Assembly (NCBI GenBank): GCA_965206015.1
Contig: CBDBIW010000014.1
Span: 1-64,000 of the forward strand
From: JAJCYL01 sp965206015
GTDB lineage: Bacteria; Bacteroidota; Bacteroidia; Cytophagales; Cyclobacteriaceae
Direction of reading: 5' to 3'
Length of the DNA: 64,000 bases
Shown: in pieces, positions 8,400-16,915 of the stretch
How the letters are laid out: each line of letters starts with the position of its first letter
How positions within the stretch are numbered: the stretch's first letter is position 1
Notes under the pieces: generated by a model
Databases searched by the model: none
Seen by the model: the letters and a program-made list of their open reading frames with translations, nothing else
What the model was told of the DNA's origin: nothing
Translations under genes and position numbers: made by a program

Positions 8400-9539
8400 A
8401 TGGCATTACCGGGCGTAAATATAGAGATCAATACCGATGGACGGCAATCATTGCCCAGACTGGCCGATGGCACTTTTGGCATGCTTTGCACCGCCACCAA
8501 CGTGACAGGAAGCGGAAATTTTTCCCTCAACAAGAGTTACTTGTTGCCGGATCTGGAAGATTTGAAAAACCTGGGGGTCACCCCAGAAAACAATGCTTTT
8601 TTATATGGGCAGGTATCAGACTACTTTGCCAACACCAGCAACCGGCTATGGTTGCGGTGTGTGACGGCAACCGTCACGATGCCGCAACTGGTTGACGCAA
8701 GCCTGACACATGGCAGGCGATTGATTGACGACAGCAACGAAGCCATCCGGGTGTTGCTGGTTTGCAAGCAAACGGGCAGCGGCCCGGTGACCCGTTCCGG
8801 AGGACTGGATCCGCAAGTGCATACGGCAGTACCGAAAGCACAGCAGTTAGCCGGTGGGTATAAAAATATTCACCTGGGTGTGGTGCTGGATGGACAAAGT
8901 TTTAGCGGCACGGCCGCTGACCTGACCGAATACCAGTCGTCTTCTTATGAAAATGTGGCCATATCCATAGCGGCGAACGACAACACCGGTAATGCGTCTG
9001 TCGGCTTTCTGGGAGGGCTGTTGAGCACCCTGAGCGTAGAGACCCGGCTATCGAGAAAGCGCAACGGAGCGGTACCGGTGAGTACAGGCTATCTGACCAG
9101 TAAAAGCAAACTGGAGGACATGCTCACTTCTCTGGGCGTGATCCATGACAGGCATTATATTACGTACCGCCATTTTCCGGGAGAAGCCGGCGTGTACTTT
9201 GCCAATGACTTTACCCTGTCAGGCAGTTTTGTGAACCGGCTTTCCCGTGTGCGGGTCATCGACAAGATCAAGCGCATTGCGTACCGCACGGGCATTCGCG
9301 AGGTGGACGAAAAAGTACCCCTGAATGCAGACGGCACTATCCGGGAGGACGTTGCCCGCAGGATAGAGGCAGATATTGAGCAGGCACTGGCGGTGCAAAT
9401 GCTCGGGAACACAGAGATCTCCTCGGTGGAAGCTCAGGTCAGAGGCAGCAATATACTGCAAACCGAACAGTTGGGCGTGGAGTTGCGCATCACTCCGGTG
9501 GGCTATTCCAATTCTATTAACTACCTGATTTATTTATAG
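8400..9539 (+). CDS. Tail sheath protein (DUF2586-like)
   Basis: 379 residues beginning M-A-L-P-G-V-N-I-E, a start shared by many contractile sheath proteins. The C-terminal part (R-I-E-A-D-I-E-Q-A-L near residue 325, then a strand-rich ending V-E-L-R-I-T-P-V) is the conserved sheath domain that links neighbouring subunits. Its presence shows the phage has a contractile tail. The tube gene follows after 2 bp, the standard sheath-tube order. Confidence 0.82.
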   Translation: MALPGVNIEINTDGRQSLPRLADGTFGMLCTATNVTGSGNFSLNKSYLLPDLEDLKNLGVTPENNAFLYGQVSDYFANTSNRLWLRCVTATVTMPQLVDASLTHGRRLIDDSNEAIRVLLVCKQTGSGPVTRSGGLDPQVHTAVPKAQQLAGGYKNIHLGVVLDGQSFSGTAADLTEYQSSSYENVAISIAANDNTGNASVGFLGGLLSTLSVETRLSRKRNGAVPVSTGYLTSKSKLEDMLTSLGVIHDRHYITYRHFPGEAGVYFANDFTLSGSFVNRLSRVRVIDKIKRIAYRTGIREVDEKVPLNADGTIREDVARRIEADIEQALAVQMLGNTEISSVEAQVRGSNILQTEQLGVELRITPVGYSNSINYLIYL

Positions 9540-9541
9540 GC

Positions 9542-9973
9542 ATGGCACAGACAGACAGCAGGGAATATCAATACAGCCACATTACGGTCAATGCTTCCGG
9601 CATTGACATTACCTCCTTGCAGCATGTGGCTTACAAGACCTCTTTGGAGAAGGAATTTATCTACGGGAAGGGCAGCAAACCCAGAGCCATACAGGAAGGC
9701 AACTTTTCATTCGAGGGCAGTATTGGCCTCTTGCAGGGAGATCTGGCAAAACTCGAATCGCTGCGGGCCGACCGTGAATTGCAACTGCTGCGGGGTACCA
9801 GTATCGTAGTGGTCTACAAGACGGATAATCACATTCTGGGCGAGACCCCGAAATTGAGAACCGACGTCCTGCAGGGGGTCCGTTACGGGGAGATAGAACA
9901 ACGCTTTAATCAAGGCGATACGAAAATGGTGATCGAAATCCCGATCATGTTCCTGGACATTAAAAGACTTTAA
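9542..9973 (+). CDS. Tail tube protein
   Basis: 143 residues, beta-rich, directly after the sheath gene. Segments such as K-E-F-I-Y-G-K-G-S-K-P-R-A-I-Q-E-G and the phase of short strands followed by M-V-I-E-I-P-I-M-F-L-D match Mu gpM-like tube proteins of Bacteroidota phages. It forms the inner rigid tube. Identified mainly by order and fold-like pattern. Confidence 0.72.
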   Translation: MAQTDSREYQYSHITVNASGIDITSLQHVAYKTSLEKEFIYGKGSKPRAIQEGNFSFEGSIGLLQGDLAKLESLRADRELQLLRGTSIVVVYKTDNHILGETPKLRTDVLQGVRYGEIEQRFNQGDTKMVIEIPIMFLDIKRL

Positions 9974-9996
9974 TATTAAAATAAAAGATTGTAATA

Positions 9997-10341
9997 ATGG
10001 CATTGGTATTAAAAGAGAACGGGGCTTTCAAGCCGGTGGAAAAAATCCACGAAAAGGCACTCGAAGAGCAATGGGGGAAGCTTGAAAAGATGGTCATTCC
10101 TCTCAAAGGGAAAGCAGACAAAACAATATGGCTGCGTCAGCCGGTACGCGGGGAGGTGAAAGCAGCCCTGCTTCACGAGACCACTGCCGACGGCAAAACA
10201 GACCGCATCACGCCCGGAGAAATGATTTTGGAGACGTGCATGGTGGCCGGTGACCAGGAGGTACTCAAAGAGGACAGCTATTTTTTCAGAGCCGCCCTGA
10301 TGAGCTACTACTGGCTCCAGAAACGCCTGGGGTTTATATAA
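9997..10341 (+). CDS. Tail assembly chaperone, zero-frame product
   Basis: 114 residues, located between the tube and tape-measure genes, the invariant place of tail chaperones. The sequence is charged and mostly helical (G-E-M-I-L-E-T-C-M-V-A-G-D-Q-E-V), as in gpG-type or Mu gp41-type proteins. Near its 3' end it carries a T-TTT-TTC heptamer at 10281-10287 in the correct phase for -1 slippage and a G-GGG run at 10329-10332, three codons before its stop. A longer fused product is therefore expected in addition. Confidence 0.75.
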   Translation: MALVLKENGAFKPVEKIHEKALEEQWGKLEKMVIPLKGKADKTIWLRQPVRGEVKAALLHETTADGKTDRITPGEMILETCMVAGDQEVLKEDSYFFRAALMSYYWLQKRLGFI

Positions 10342-10508
10342 ACAAGGTGAACACAGCCGACGGCAGGGCGAAGGCCAGTCCGTTGCTTTATGTAGATACG
10401 CAGTTGCGTTACCACCTTGGGGTCAACCCCGACCAGCTCACTGACCAGGAATGGGCATTGAGCTTTGCCCAGCTTGTAGCAATAAGAAAAAGGGAAAGTC
10501 ATGGCTGA
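10281..10508 (+). CDS. Tail chaperone -1 frame extension (programmed frameshift product)
   Basis: The -1 frame relative to the upstream chaperone is open across its 3' end and continues to a TGA at 10506-10508, overlapping the tape-measure start by 8 bp. The unique part contains Y-H-L-G-V-N-P-D-Q-L-T-D-Q-E-W-A and ends L-V-A-I-R-K-R-E, a pattern very like the C-terminal domains of frameshifted tail chaperones. Slippage could occur at T-TTT-TTC (10281-10287) or at the G4 run (10329-10332). An independent start at GTG 10347 is possible but lacks a ribosome-binding site and would give only 53 residues. Confidence 0.75.
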   Translation, partial: FFQSRPDELLLAPETPGVYINKVNTADGRAKASPLLYVDTQLRYHLGVNPDQLTDQEWALSFAQLVAIRKRESHG

Positions 10509-12447
10509 AACGCTCACATTTACGCTTGAATTAAAAAGCCGGATTGACAAAGAACTCAGTAAAATAAGCCGTAGCACAAAAGCCATGAGCGATGCGGCGG
10601 GTGAGGACGTGCGCCGGTTTCAAAAAAAACTGGGCGGTACCAAAACCACTATTGACGGGCTAAACAATGTTCTGGAACGGCTTCGCAAACGGAAAAACAG
10701 GGCTTTTGATACTAAAAAAATTGAGCGACTCAACAAGGTGATCACAGAGACCGAACGAAAGGTTGACAAACTCCGAAGTACAGGTCTGCGCAACAAAGGC
10801 ATGCCCGGCGGCGGCCTGGCGGGTGGCCTGGTGGGGCGATTTGCCGGCCCCGCAGCACTAGGGTATGCCGGCTTTTCACTGGCTAAAAAAGCCATCACCG
10901 GAGGGGTGGAATTAGAGCAAAACCGCATCGCTTTCCAGACCATGACCGGCAGTGAAGAACAGGGCAGTGCCCTGGTCGACAGCGTAAACAGCCTGGCCAA
11001 CAAAACGCCCTTTGCCAATAGCGCATTACTCGATGCGACCAGAACCCTGCTCAACTTCGGATTTGCCGGTCAGGACGTCCTCCCGACGCTCTCCCGTCTG
11101 GGCGATGTCTCGGGAGGGAACGCCGGGCGGCTGAGTTCGCTGGCACTGGTCATGGGACAGGTGCGCTCGTCCGGCAAACTCATGGGGCAGGACCTGCTCC
11201 AGTTCATTAACGCCGGTTTCAACCCCTTGCAGGAGATGGCCGGGATGACCGGCAAAAGTATGGGCGAACTCAGAGAGGAAATGAGCAAGGGCAAGATCTC
11301 CTACGAACAGGTTGCCGAAGCGTTTGGCTCGGTCACTTCCCGGGGCGGGAAGTTTTACCAGATGATGGAGAAGCAGAGTGAGAGCATGGGCGGGAAATGG
11401 AGTACCCTTACTGGCACTTTCTCCGCTAAACTGGCAGAACTGGGCTTATTATTCAAACCGGTGGTGGATGGTGTGTTAGACCTGGGCATTGCCATGATGA
11501 ATGGCCCTGAAGCAAATCAAAAAACTTACGCCATCAATGCGATTGACCACTACCTGGAACAAATGAAAACAGCCGGTCTTTCCATCCGGGAGCGGCAAAA
11601 GCTCATCGGGCAGTTCAATGCCCAATTCGGGGAGGATGTACTGGGTAAAAAGCTTGACATCGAACTGGCTCTGGATAGTGAAGGTTTTTTAAAAGCGTTT
11701 GAGGAACTGAAAAAATACCTGGAGAATGAAAAACGATCAGAGGTCAAAATAGAGCAGAAAGAGGCATTATTTAAGCAAAAAAGACAGATAGAAAGCAGGA
11801 TCAGACAGGCCGGTGACAGAATCTTTGACATAGCAAAGGGTACAGAACAACAATATACCAGCACCTACGCAGGAAGAGGAGTATATGTCAAACCGACAGA
11901 TAACCTGGCACAAGCTGAAGCACAACGCAAAAAAGCCCGGGACCAACTCAGTGGGATCAATCAGGAACTGACCCCACTTATCCTGGCCGCGGGAATCTCT
12001 GACACGCAGGAAGAAAAAATATTGAAAGCGCGTCTGAATGCCCTGACCCTTCATCGTGAAAAAGCTGCCCTTTTACCCGGTGTGCACGATCTTTCCGGTC
12101 ATCCAGGCAACAGGGAGGCTGAAAAGATCAAAAAGGCACTGGCAGCGTTTGAAAAAGCAACAAAAAAGGAGGGCACAACTGAAAAAGCAACAAAAAAGGA
12201 GGGCACAAATGGAGATCATCCAGACAGGAAAACACTAGGGGAGTTGACCGACCAGGTGAACACCGGAGGCAGGACGCAGCGGATCATCAACCTCCATATC
12301 AATAACCTGAATGGCGTGGGTGAAATGAATAATCATTTTGAGGGCTTTGAACAAGAATATGAAGAGAAACTGGCAGCTAGTGCCGAGGATCATATGAAAG
12401 CCCTGTTAAAAGTATTGAATGGCGTATCAAGAATGGGTGAAGCATGA
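10501..12447 (+). CDS. Tape measure protein
   Basis: 648 residues. Residues about 110-310 form the tape-measure domain (G-V-E-L-E-Q-N-R-I-A-F-Q-T-M-T-G, L-M-G-Q-D-L-L-Q-F-I-N-A-G). An N-terminal coiled coil and a long charged helical C-terminus complete the protein. It sets tail length and is a chaperone client. A 30-bp unit is duplicated at 12151-12210, adding ten residues. The length predicts a short contractile tail, roughly 90-100 nm by the usual 0.15 nm per residue rule (family knowledge). Confidence 0.9.
   Translation: MAETLTFTLELKSRIDKELSKISRSTKAMSDAAGEDVRRFQKKLGGTKTTIDGLNNVLERLRKRKNRAFDTKKIERLNKVITETERKVDKLRSTGLRNKGMPGGGLAGGLVGRFAGPAALGYAGFSLAKKAITGGVELEQNRIAFQTMTGSEEQGSALVDSVNSLANKTPFANSALLDATRTLLNFGFAGQDVLPTLSRLGDVSGGNAGRLSSLALVMGQVRSSGKLMGQDLLQFINAGFNPLQEMAGMTGKSMGELREEMSKGKISYEQVAEAFGSVTSRGGKFYQMMEKQSESMGGKWSTLTGTFSAKLAELGLLFKPVVDGVLDLGIAMMNGPEANQKTYAINAIDHYLEQMKTAGLSIRERQKLIGQFNAQFGEDVLGKKLDIELALDSEGFLKAFEELKKYLENEKRSEVKIEQKEALFKQKRQIESRIRQAGDRIFDIAKGTEQQYTSTYAGRGVYVKPTDNLAQAEAQRKKARDQLSGINQELTPLILAAGISDTQEEKILKARLNALTLHREKAALLPGVHDLSGHPGNREAEKIKKALAAFEKATKKEGTTEKATKKEGTNGDHPDRKTLGELTDQVNTGGRTQRIINLHINNLNGVGEMNNHFEGFEQEYEEKLAASAEDHMKALLKVLNGVSRMGEA
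12151..12210 (+). repeat. 30-bp tandem duplication inside the tape measure gene
   Basis: Two adjacent 30-bp copies differ only at the last two bases (…CACAACT versus …CACAAAT). In protein this doubles E-K-A-T-K-K-E-G-T. The near identity shows a recent event; frame is kept. Confidence 0.95.
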
Positions 12448-13082
12448 TAGAAGTACCTCCCGGCGGCGATATATTCAAGCTGAAGATCACAGCAGTAGCA
12501 GGTGGTGAACCCTTCACTTTTCCTGTCGAACCCCGTGTGTGGGTAAGGCGGCGCAACCGCATCATTCGCAAGTACCCGCAGAAAGGACTCAAAGGCTCCA
12601 TCAAAGAACGATGGATGGTCGATGACTTCGATGTGACGATCCGGGCAAATTTCATTGGTGAAGCAGGCTACCTGGAGGAATTAAGGCAGCAGATCCCGGA
12701 GCAAACCCCGACGCAGGGAATCGCTCCGGGCAATAGTCTGAAAGATGCGGTGAACCAGCGTCTGGAAGGAGAAGCGAAGCGTCTGGGCGAGTTGGGCACA
12801 GGCATCCTGCCTGCACAAGCGGCAGGAGCTCCGGGGAGGTTCAAAAAAAGGGAAAAGCCGGTACAGCCGGTTAATACGCTGGTGCCTTCCTATCCCCGGG
12901 ACACGATTCAGGAGCTTCTTGAACTCTGCCGGAAGGTGTACTGGCAGGTCAGCGGAAATGAGCAACTGAATGCGCTTGATATTACACACCTGGTGGTGTA
13001 CGATGTGGAGCTGCCTTTCACTGCGGGGGAATTGAATCAGGAAGTAGTCATCAGGGGATTTAGTGACGACGCGGACCAATGA
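12444..13082 (+). CDS. Phage tail protein, DUF6046-like, probable hub or tail-tip connector
   Basis: 212 residues, overlapping the tape measure by 4 bp. The N-terminal third has F-P-V-E-P-R-V-W-V-R-R-R-N-R-I-I and W-M-V-D-D-F-D-V-T-I, and the C-terminal third ends in strands (Y-D-V-E-L-P-F-T-A-G). I have seen this arrangement in Bacteroidota phages between the tape measure and the baseplate genes. The name is tentative. By position it could replace the Mu gpN/gpP type circularisation or hub proteins. Confidence 0.5.
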   Translation: MIEVPPGGDIFKLKITAVAGGEPFTFPVEPRVWVRRRNRIIRKYPQKGLKGSIKERWMVDDFDVTIRANFIGEAGYLEELRQQIPEQTPTQGIAPGNSLKDAVNQRLEGEAKRLGELGTGILPAQAAGAPGRFKKREKPVQPVNTLVPSYPRDTIQELLELCRKVYWQVSGNEQLNALDITHLVVYDVELPFTAGELNQEVVIRGFSDDADQ

Positions 13083-13342
13083 ATGATTTTTTGATGAAAA
13101 ACGGAAAACCGGCCATTGGAGACGGGCTGGAAAACGAGGTCCGGGATATTTTGACCGCCCGGAAAGGGGATTTCAAATTCTTTCCGGACATAGGCGTGGG
13201 GATAGCCGGTTTTGTGGACGGGAAGATAGCCGACCAGGAGCTTTTCAGCATTGTGGCCGCGGAATTGAAAAAAGATAATAAACGGCTCGTGCAGGCGAGG
13301 ACCGCAGGGGATATTTATGTGACCCGCGTGGAAAGAAATTGA
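13079..13342 (+). CDS. Baseplate wedge protein, gp25/gpW-like
   Basis: 87 residues. The pattern G-K-P-A-I-G-D-G-L-E-N-E-V-R-D-I-L-T-A-R-K-G and F-F-P-D-I-G-V-G-I matches the gp25-like lysozyme-fold baseplate family (GPW_gp25), here without catalytic residues. Overlaps the upstream gene by 4 bp. It would anchor the sheath to the baseplate wedge. Confidence 0.75.
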   Translation: MNDFLMKNGKPAIGDGLENEVRDILTARKGDFKFFPDIGVGIAGFVDGKIADQELFSIVAAELKKDNKRLVQARTAGDIYVTRVERN

Positions 13343-13355
13343 GGACCGGGAAGGG

Positions 13356-13637
13356 ATGGAAAAAATTAAAGTCAGGAAAGGACAGAGTTTGATGGACATT
13401 GCCGTCTGCTACTATGGCAGCGCGGAAGGGGTCTTTGACCTGGTCAGAAGGAATAAACTGAACGGCATCACCGCTAATGTTTACCACGGACAAGAGTTGG
13501 AAACAGGCGAACCGCTGAATGTTCGTCTTTCCCATATTTTGCCCAAAAACATAGCCACCGTAACAGGAAGCAGAGCCAGTGGCATAGGCTTTTGGCGGAT
13601 CAACAAGGAATTTATCCTGCCGCAGACAGAAAATTAA
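13356..13637 (+). CDS. LysM-domain phage tail protein
   Basis: 93 residues. The first 55 form a LysM-like domain: V-R-K-G-Q-S-L-M-D-I-A-V-C-Y-Y-G-S followed by L-V-R-R-N-K-L-N. Short tail proteins of this type (Mu-like and P2 gpX-like) bind the hub or peptidoglycan. It lies between gp25-like and J-like baseplate genes, supporting a tail-tip role. Confidence 0.78.
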   Translation: MEKIKVRKGQSLMDIAVCYYGSAEGVFDLVRRNKLNGITANVYHGQELETGEPLNVRLSHILPKNIATVTGSRASGIGFWRINKEFILPQTEN

Positions 13638-13650
13638 AAGTTAAAACAAT

Positions 13651-14460
13651 ATGGCAAGAACAATAGAAGAGATCCTGAAAGTAATGAACCAGAAGGCAAA
13701 GGAATATCCCGGGCTTTCGGAACTGGAAGCCAACCACAGCGTGGTGCAAGTGTGGAACTACGCCAAACAAGTGATGGCTCTGGGTATTGCCCAGGCAGAA
13801 CATGCCGTAGACCAACTCAACGCAGAGGTTAGGCAAATGGTCAACAAAGACGAACCCGGCGGCATCGGGTGGTATCGACAAAAAGCCTTTGACTATCAGC
13901 ATGGCGACCAACTGCTGGTCATCAACAACCGCCCGGCATATCTGACCCCCAATCCCGCCGCCCGGATCGTTCAGCAGGTGAGCGTCACAGAGTCACCGGC
14001 CGATGGCTCACTTACCTTCAAAGTGGCTAAGGATACCGGCGGTGATTCTCCTGTGCTTACCGAAGCCGAGCAAGACGGGTTCAGGGACTACATAGGCAGG
14101 ATAAAGATCGCAGGGACCCTGATCACTGTGCAAAGCGATCTCCCTGATAAGATCAGCTACAACATTGTGGTGGAGGCAGACCCTGCTGTGCTTACCGGAC
14201 ATGTCAGGCGGACGGTATACCAGACCCTGGACCGCTTTCACCAAAGCATCGAATTTAACACCGTATTGTATTTGAGCAAAGCCACCGATGCCCTCCAGGC
14301 CATTCCCGGTATCATCGATGTAGAGATTACCAGTGCGTACGCCGGTGCGGCAGGGGTCAGCCTCACCGAAAACCACCGGGTGAACCGGAAATATGAAACC
14401 ATAGCGGGCTATGTGAAGCTCGACCGTAACGATTCTTCAGTCACACTAATTCGGGGATAA
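13651..14460 (+). CDS. Baseplate J-like protein
   Basis: 269 residues. An early helical region (L-S-E-L-E-A-N-H-S-V-V-Q-V-W) precedes a middle segment with repeated beta strands and G-x-P-V-L-T-E-A-E, and a C-terminal half carrying T-D-A-L-Q-A-I-P-G-I-I-D-V-E-I, a signature of J-like wedge proteins. Baseplate J-like proteins connect the wedge to the fibres. Shorter than Mu gp47 (about 360), as common in Bacteroidota phages. Confidence 0.75.
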   Translation: MARTIEEILKVMNQKAKEYPGLSELEANHSVVQVWNYAKQVMALGIAQAEHAVDQLNAEVRQMVNKDEPGGIGWYRQKAFDYQHGDQLLVINNRPAYLTPNPAARIVQQVSVTESPADGSLTFKVAKDTGGDSPVLTEAEQDGFRDYIGRIKIAGTLITVQSDLPDKISYNIVVEADPAVLTGHVRRTVYQTLDRFHQSIEFNTVLYLSKATDALQAIPGIIDVEITSAYAGAAGVSLTENHRVNRKYETIAGYVKLDRNDSSVTLIRG

Positions 14461-14494
14461 CACCACAACAACGTTATAAATTAAATGGAACAGA

Positions 14495-14848
14495 ATGTAT
14501 ACAATCGATTATGATGCTTTCATTCAACAGGCCCTGCCGCCGCACTGGCGCAGACAGTGGCAGGAACACCTCATTGCCGTGTGGTGCTATCCTTTAAAAC
14601 AACTCTTTGACCAGATCTTTCTGCTAAGAAAACAGGCGGTTAACGAGTTGAATCATAATTCGCAAGCAGAAAGTTTGCAACACAAGCTTCAGGACTCTCA
14701 CATGAAAATAGAAGTAGGAACCGTATCGCAGAACGGCACCATAAAAATATTAGCCCCCGACCTGCCAGAGGTCAGAAACAAGATCAAACTCCACCTGGAC
14801 AAGGTGAAAACCGCAGGAAAAACAATTGAATTTCAAACCATTATCTAA
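14495..14848 (+). CDS. Phage tail protein, gp48/gpI-like position
   Basis: 117 residues of unclear family. It contains W-R-R-Q-W-Q-E-H-L-I-A-V-W near the N-terminus and a beta-rich second half (M-K-I-E-V-G-T-V-S-Q-N-G-T-I-K-I). It lies between the J-like baseplate gene and the fibre, where Mu gp48 or P2 gpI sits. Role as a fibre-attachment protein is only inferred. Confidence 0.45.
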   Translation: MYTIDYDAFIQQALPPHWRRQWQEHLIAVWCYPLKQLFDQIFLLRKQAVNELNHNSQAESLQHKLQDSHMKIEVGTVSQNGTIKILAPDLPEVRNKIKLHLDKVKTAGKTIEFQTII

Positions 14849-14859
14849 ATAGTACGACT

Positions 14860-15693
14860 ATGACCATCAAAACAAGAAAGCAATTAGAAGAAACTTTCCA
14901 AAACGGAGCCACCCCCGACGCACAGGATTTCTCCAACCTTTTCGAGAGCTTCCGGCACCAAACCGACCCGGACTTGAACCTCAGACGGGCCAACCAGACC
15001 GAAGCCGAAGAAGGCAATAGCAATATTCAACTGATGACACCCCAGCGCACCAGGCAGGCGATCATCGCCCTCACACGCCTGGCCAGCGTACCGGCCCTGA
15101 GCAGAGAAGTGGACCAAAAAGTAGCAACAGCCATTTCGCAACTGATCGATAATGCACCCACCGCCCTGGATACACTCAACGAACTCGCTCAGGCACTCAA
15201 TGACGACCAAAACGCCTACAACATACTGGTCGGGCTCATCAACACCCACGTCAACCGCACAAACAATCCCAATCCCCACGGCGTGACCAAAGCGCAGGTA
15301 GGACTGGGCGGAGGAAACCAGTTGAAAATGGCTACCCGTGTGCAATTCGGCTCTAAGGAAACCCGGGGGTTGTCACAACCAGTTGTATACACCTTTCAGA
15401 GAGCTACTGAGCCTGGTCAGGTCTACCGGACAAGCTATATAAAGTATACAGCAATCTGTACGGGAAATTATTACCCGGAGTATCGAAGGCATGGAATTTT
15501 GGTTTTTAGACATTTTCAAGAGGGTACAGCACAATTAAGTGGCCATGATATATTTAATAGTGGCTCGATGAGCGTATCTGCCGTTTGGTCCGGGGGTAAC
15601 TGCACCTTAACCTTCCGCGCAACCGGTTCACATCATATGCTCACTACAGTAGAGGTGGCCCTGCCCGGGAACTTTATCAGGGACCTGCAATAG
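14860..15693 (+). CDS. Tail fibre protein
   Basis: 277 residues. The N-terminal half has the common fibre pattern I-D-N-A-P-T-A-L-D-T-L-N-E-L-A-Q-A-L and N-P-H-G-V-T-K-A-Q-V-G-L-G (residues about 107-155), typical of trimeric collar and phage fibre repeats. The C-terminal half is a unique beta-rich domain with S-M-S-V-S-A-V-W-S-G, likely the receptor-binding tip. It ends with TAG at 15691-15693, after which the same frame stays open for 75 codons. Confidence 0.78.
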   Translation: MTIKTRKQLEETFQNGATPDAQDFSNLFESFRHQTDPDLNLRRANQTEAEEGNSNIQLMTPQRTRQAIIALTRLASVPALSREVDQKVATAISQLIDNAPTALDTLNELAQALNDDQNAYNILVGLINTHVNRTNNPNPHGVTKAQVGLGGGNQLKMATRVQFGSKETRGLSQPVVYTFQRATEPGQVYRTSYIKYTAICTGNYYPEYRRHGILVFRHFQEGTAQLSGHDIFNSGSMSVSAVWSGGNCTLTFRATGSHHMLTTVEVALPGNFIRDLQ

Positions 15694-15921
15694 ACCACCG
15701 CAGAAGACACCTCCGGACTCGCAGCAGCAAGAGAGGCATGGTTCAGGGCGTGTCTTAACAGGGTTGAAAAGAAGCACTCTCGCTGCTTAAAAGCAGAACC
15801 GAAAAATGTAATAAAAAAAAGCCCCAACAGGCTGCCCGGCCCCGAACAGGAACTTAATGAGTTTAGTGCACCAGACACAACTCCCCACCCATTGAGGCCA
15901 TACCTCTACCGGAGAGTCTAA
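15694..15921 (+). other. In-frame open segment after the fibre amber codon
   Basis: Immediately after the TAG that ends the fibre gene, 75 sense codons follow in the same frame to a TAA at 15919-15921. The translation is basic and Pro-rich (A-A-A-R-E-A-W-F-R-A-C-L-N-R-V, later S-P-N-R-L-P-G-P-E-Q-E). No start codon lies near its beginning. It could be a stop-codon readthrough domain, a fibre end cut off by a mutation, or chance. I recognise no family. Confidence 0.35.
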
Positions 15922-15972
15922 ATAGTGTTTGGTGTACTTTTTTATATGACAAAAACAAAAACCAAATTGAGA

Positions 15973-16800
15973 ATGAACATGAAAATTGAACAAAATAAAA
16001 CAGAAAAGCTAAAGACACCCATCAGTTATTATGGTGGTAAACAAAAGATGCTAAGGCACATATTGCCATGGATACCGGAGCATACTACCTATACAGAACC
16101 ATTTGTCGGTGGTGGGGCGGTGTTTTGGGCAAAAGAACCAGGCAAGATTGAAGTCATTAACGATACCAACAGAGAGCTTATCAATTTCTACGAGTGCGTC
16201 CAAAATGAATTTGTAGAACTCGAAAAAATGGTAAGGATCAGCCTGCACAGCCGCTCTATGCATAGCGATGCTACGGTGGTGTATAACAATCCGCACCTGT
16301 TTACACGGGCTAAGAGGGCCTGGGCGGTCTGGGTGTTAGCCGCTCAGTCCTTTTGCTCCATACTCGATGGTCCCTTCGGATATGATAAAACCAGCAAGGC
16401 AACCACTAGTATAAACATCGCTAATAAACGTGATAATTTTACCATAAAATACGCTGAACGTATCCAAAACGTGCAGATAGAAAATACCGATGCCTTACGA
16501 ATCATACGCTCGCGGGATCATGAAAACGCCTTCCACTATATAGACCCGCCCTATTACAACTCCAACTGCGGGCACTACGATGGCTATACCAGGGAGGACT
16601 TTGAAATGCTTTTGGAAACGCTTTCAGAGGTTAAGGGAAGGTTTTTGTTGTCCAGTTACCCAGGTGACGTACTGACAAAGTATGCCAGGCAATTCGGTTG
16701 GAATACCCAAAAGTTAGAGAAGGTAGTCCGCGTAAACCAGGGCTCCGGTAAGCCTGGAAAAAAGAAAATAGAGGTACTCACCACTAATTATCAGATGTAA
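15973..16800 (+). CDS. Phage DNA adenine-N6 methyltransferase, D12 class (Dam-like)
   Basis: About 275 residues from the ATG giving M-N-M-K-I-E-Q; ATGs at 15925 and 15946 are alternatives with a low-complexity leader. Motif X is P-I-S-Y-Y-G-G-K-Q, motif I (SAM binding) is T-E-P-F-V-G-G-G-A-V-F, and catalytic motif IV is D-P-P-Y-Y about 195 residues from the start. This is the D12 class, usually GATC-type. An orphan with no cognate nuclease, so it most likely protects phage DNA from host restriction. Last prophage gene. Confidence 0.88.
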   Translation: MNMKIEQNKTEKLKTPISYYGGKQKMLRHILPWIPEHTTYTEPFVGGGAVFWAKEPGKIEVINDTNRELINFYECVQNEFVELEKMVRISLHSRSMHSDATVVYNNPHLFTRAKRAWAVWVLAAQSFCSILDGPFGYDKTSKATTSINIANKRDNFTIKYAERIQNVQIENTDALRIIRSRDHENAFHYIDPPYYNSNCGHYDGYTREDFEMLLETLSEVKGRFLLSSYPGDVLTKYARQFGWNTQKLEKVVRVNQGSGKPGKKKIEVLTTNYQM

Positions 16801-16915
16801 CCCCAAAGAAAAGGGCAGTTGAGGCTGTCCGGGTAAAAACGGGTGAAAACAGAATTTGTACTATTGCCGGGTTGTCCGATTTTCAGCTATCTTCTGATTG
16901 TGCTATTCCCCAAAC

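Larger units (their letters stand above)
1..16900. mobile_element. Mu-like myovirus prophage, structural region (left end outside window)
   Basis: Gene content seen: terminase pair, gp29-like portal, MuF-like protein, gpG, gp36-like, capsid, contractile sheath, tube, tape measure, gp25-like and J-like baseplate proteins, fibre, amidase and holin. This combination, with the DUF935 portal and gpG/gp36 proteins, is typical of Mu-like transposable phages adapted to Bacteroidota. The head-packaging block is leftward and the capsid-tail block rightward from a shared region near 5.3 kb. Early genes are not in the window. The right boundary is set only by the last phage-type gene (ends 16800) and the first host-like coding sequence (about 16975); no terminal TG/CA or host duplication could be assigned. 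All structural genes look intact, so the prophage may be functional. Confidence 0.9.
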
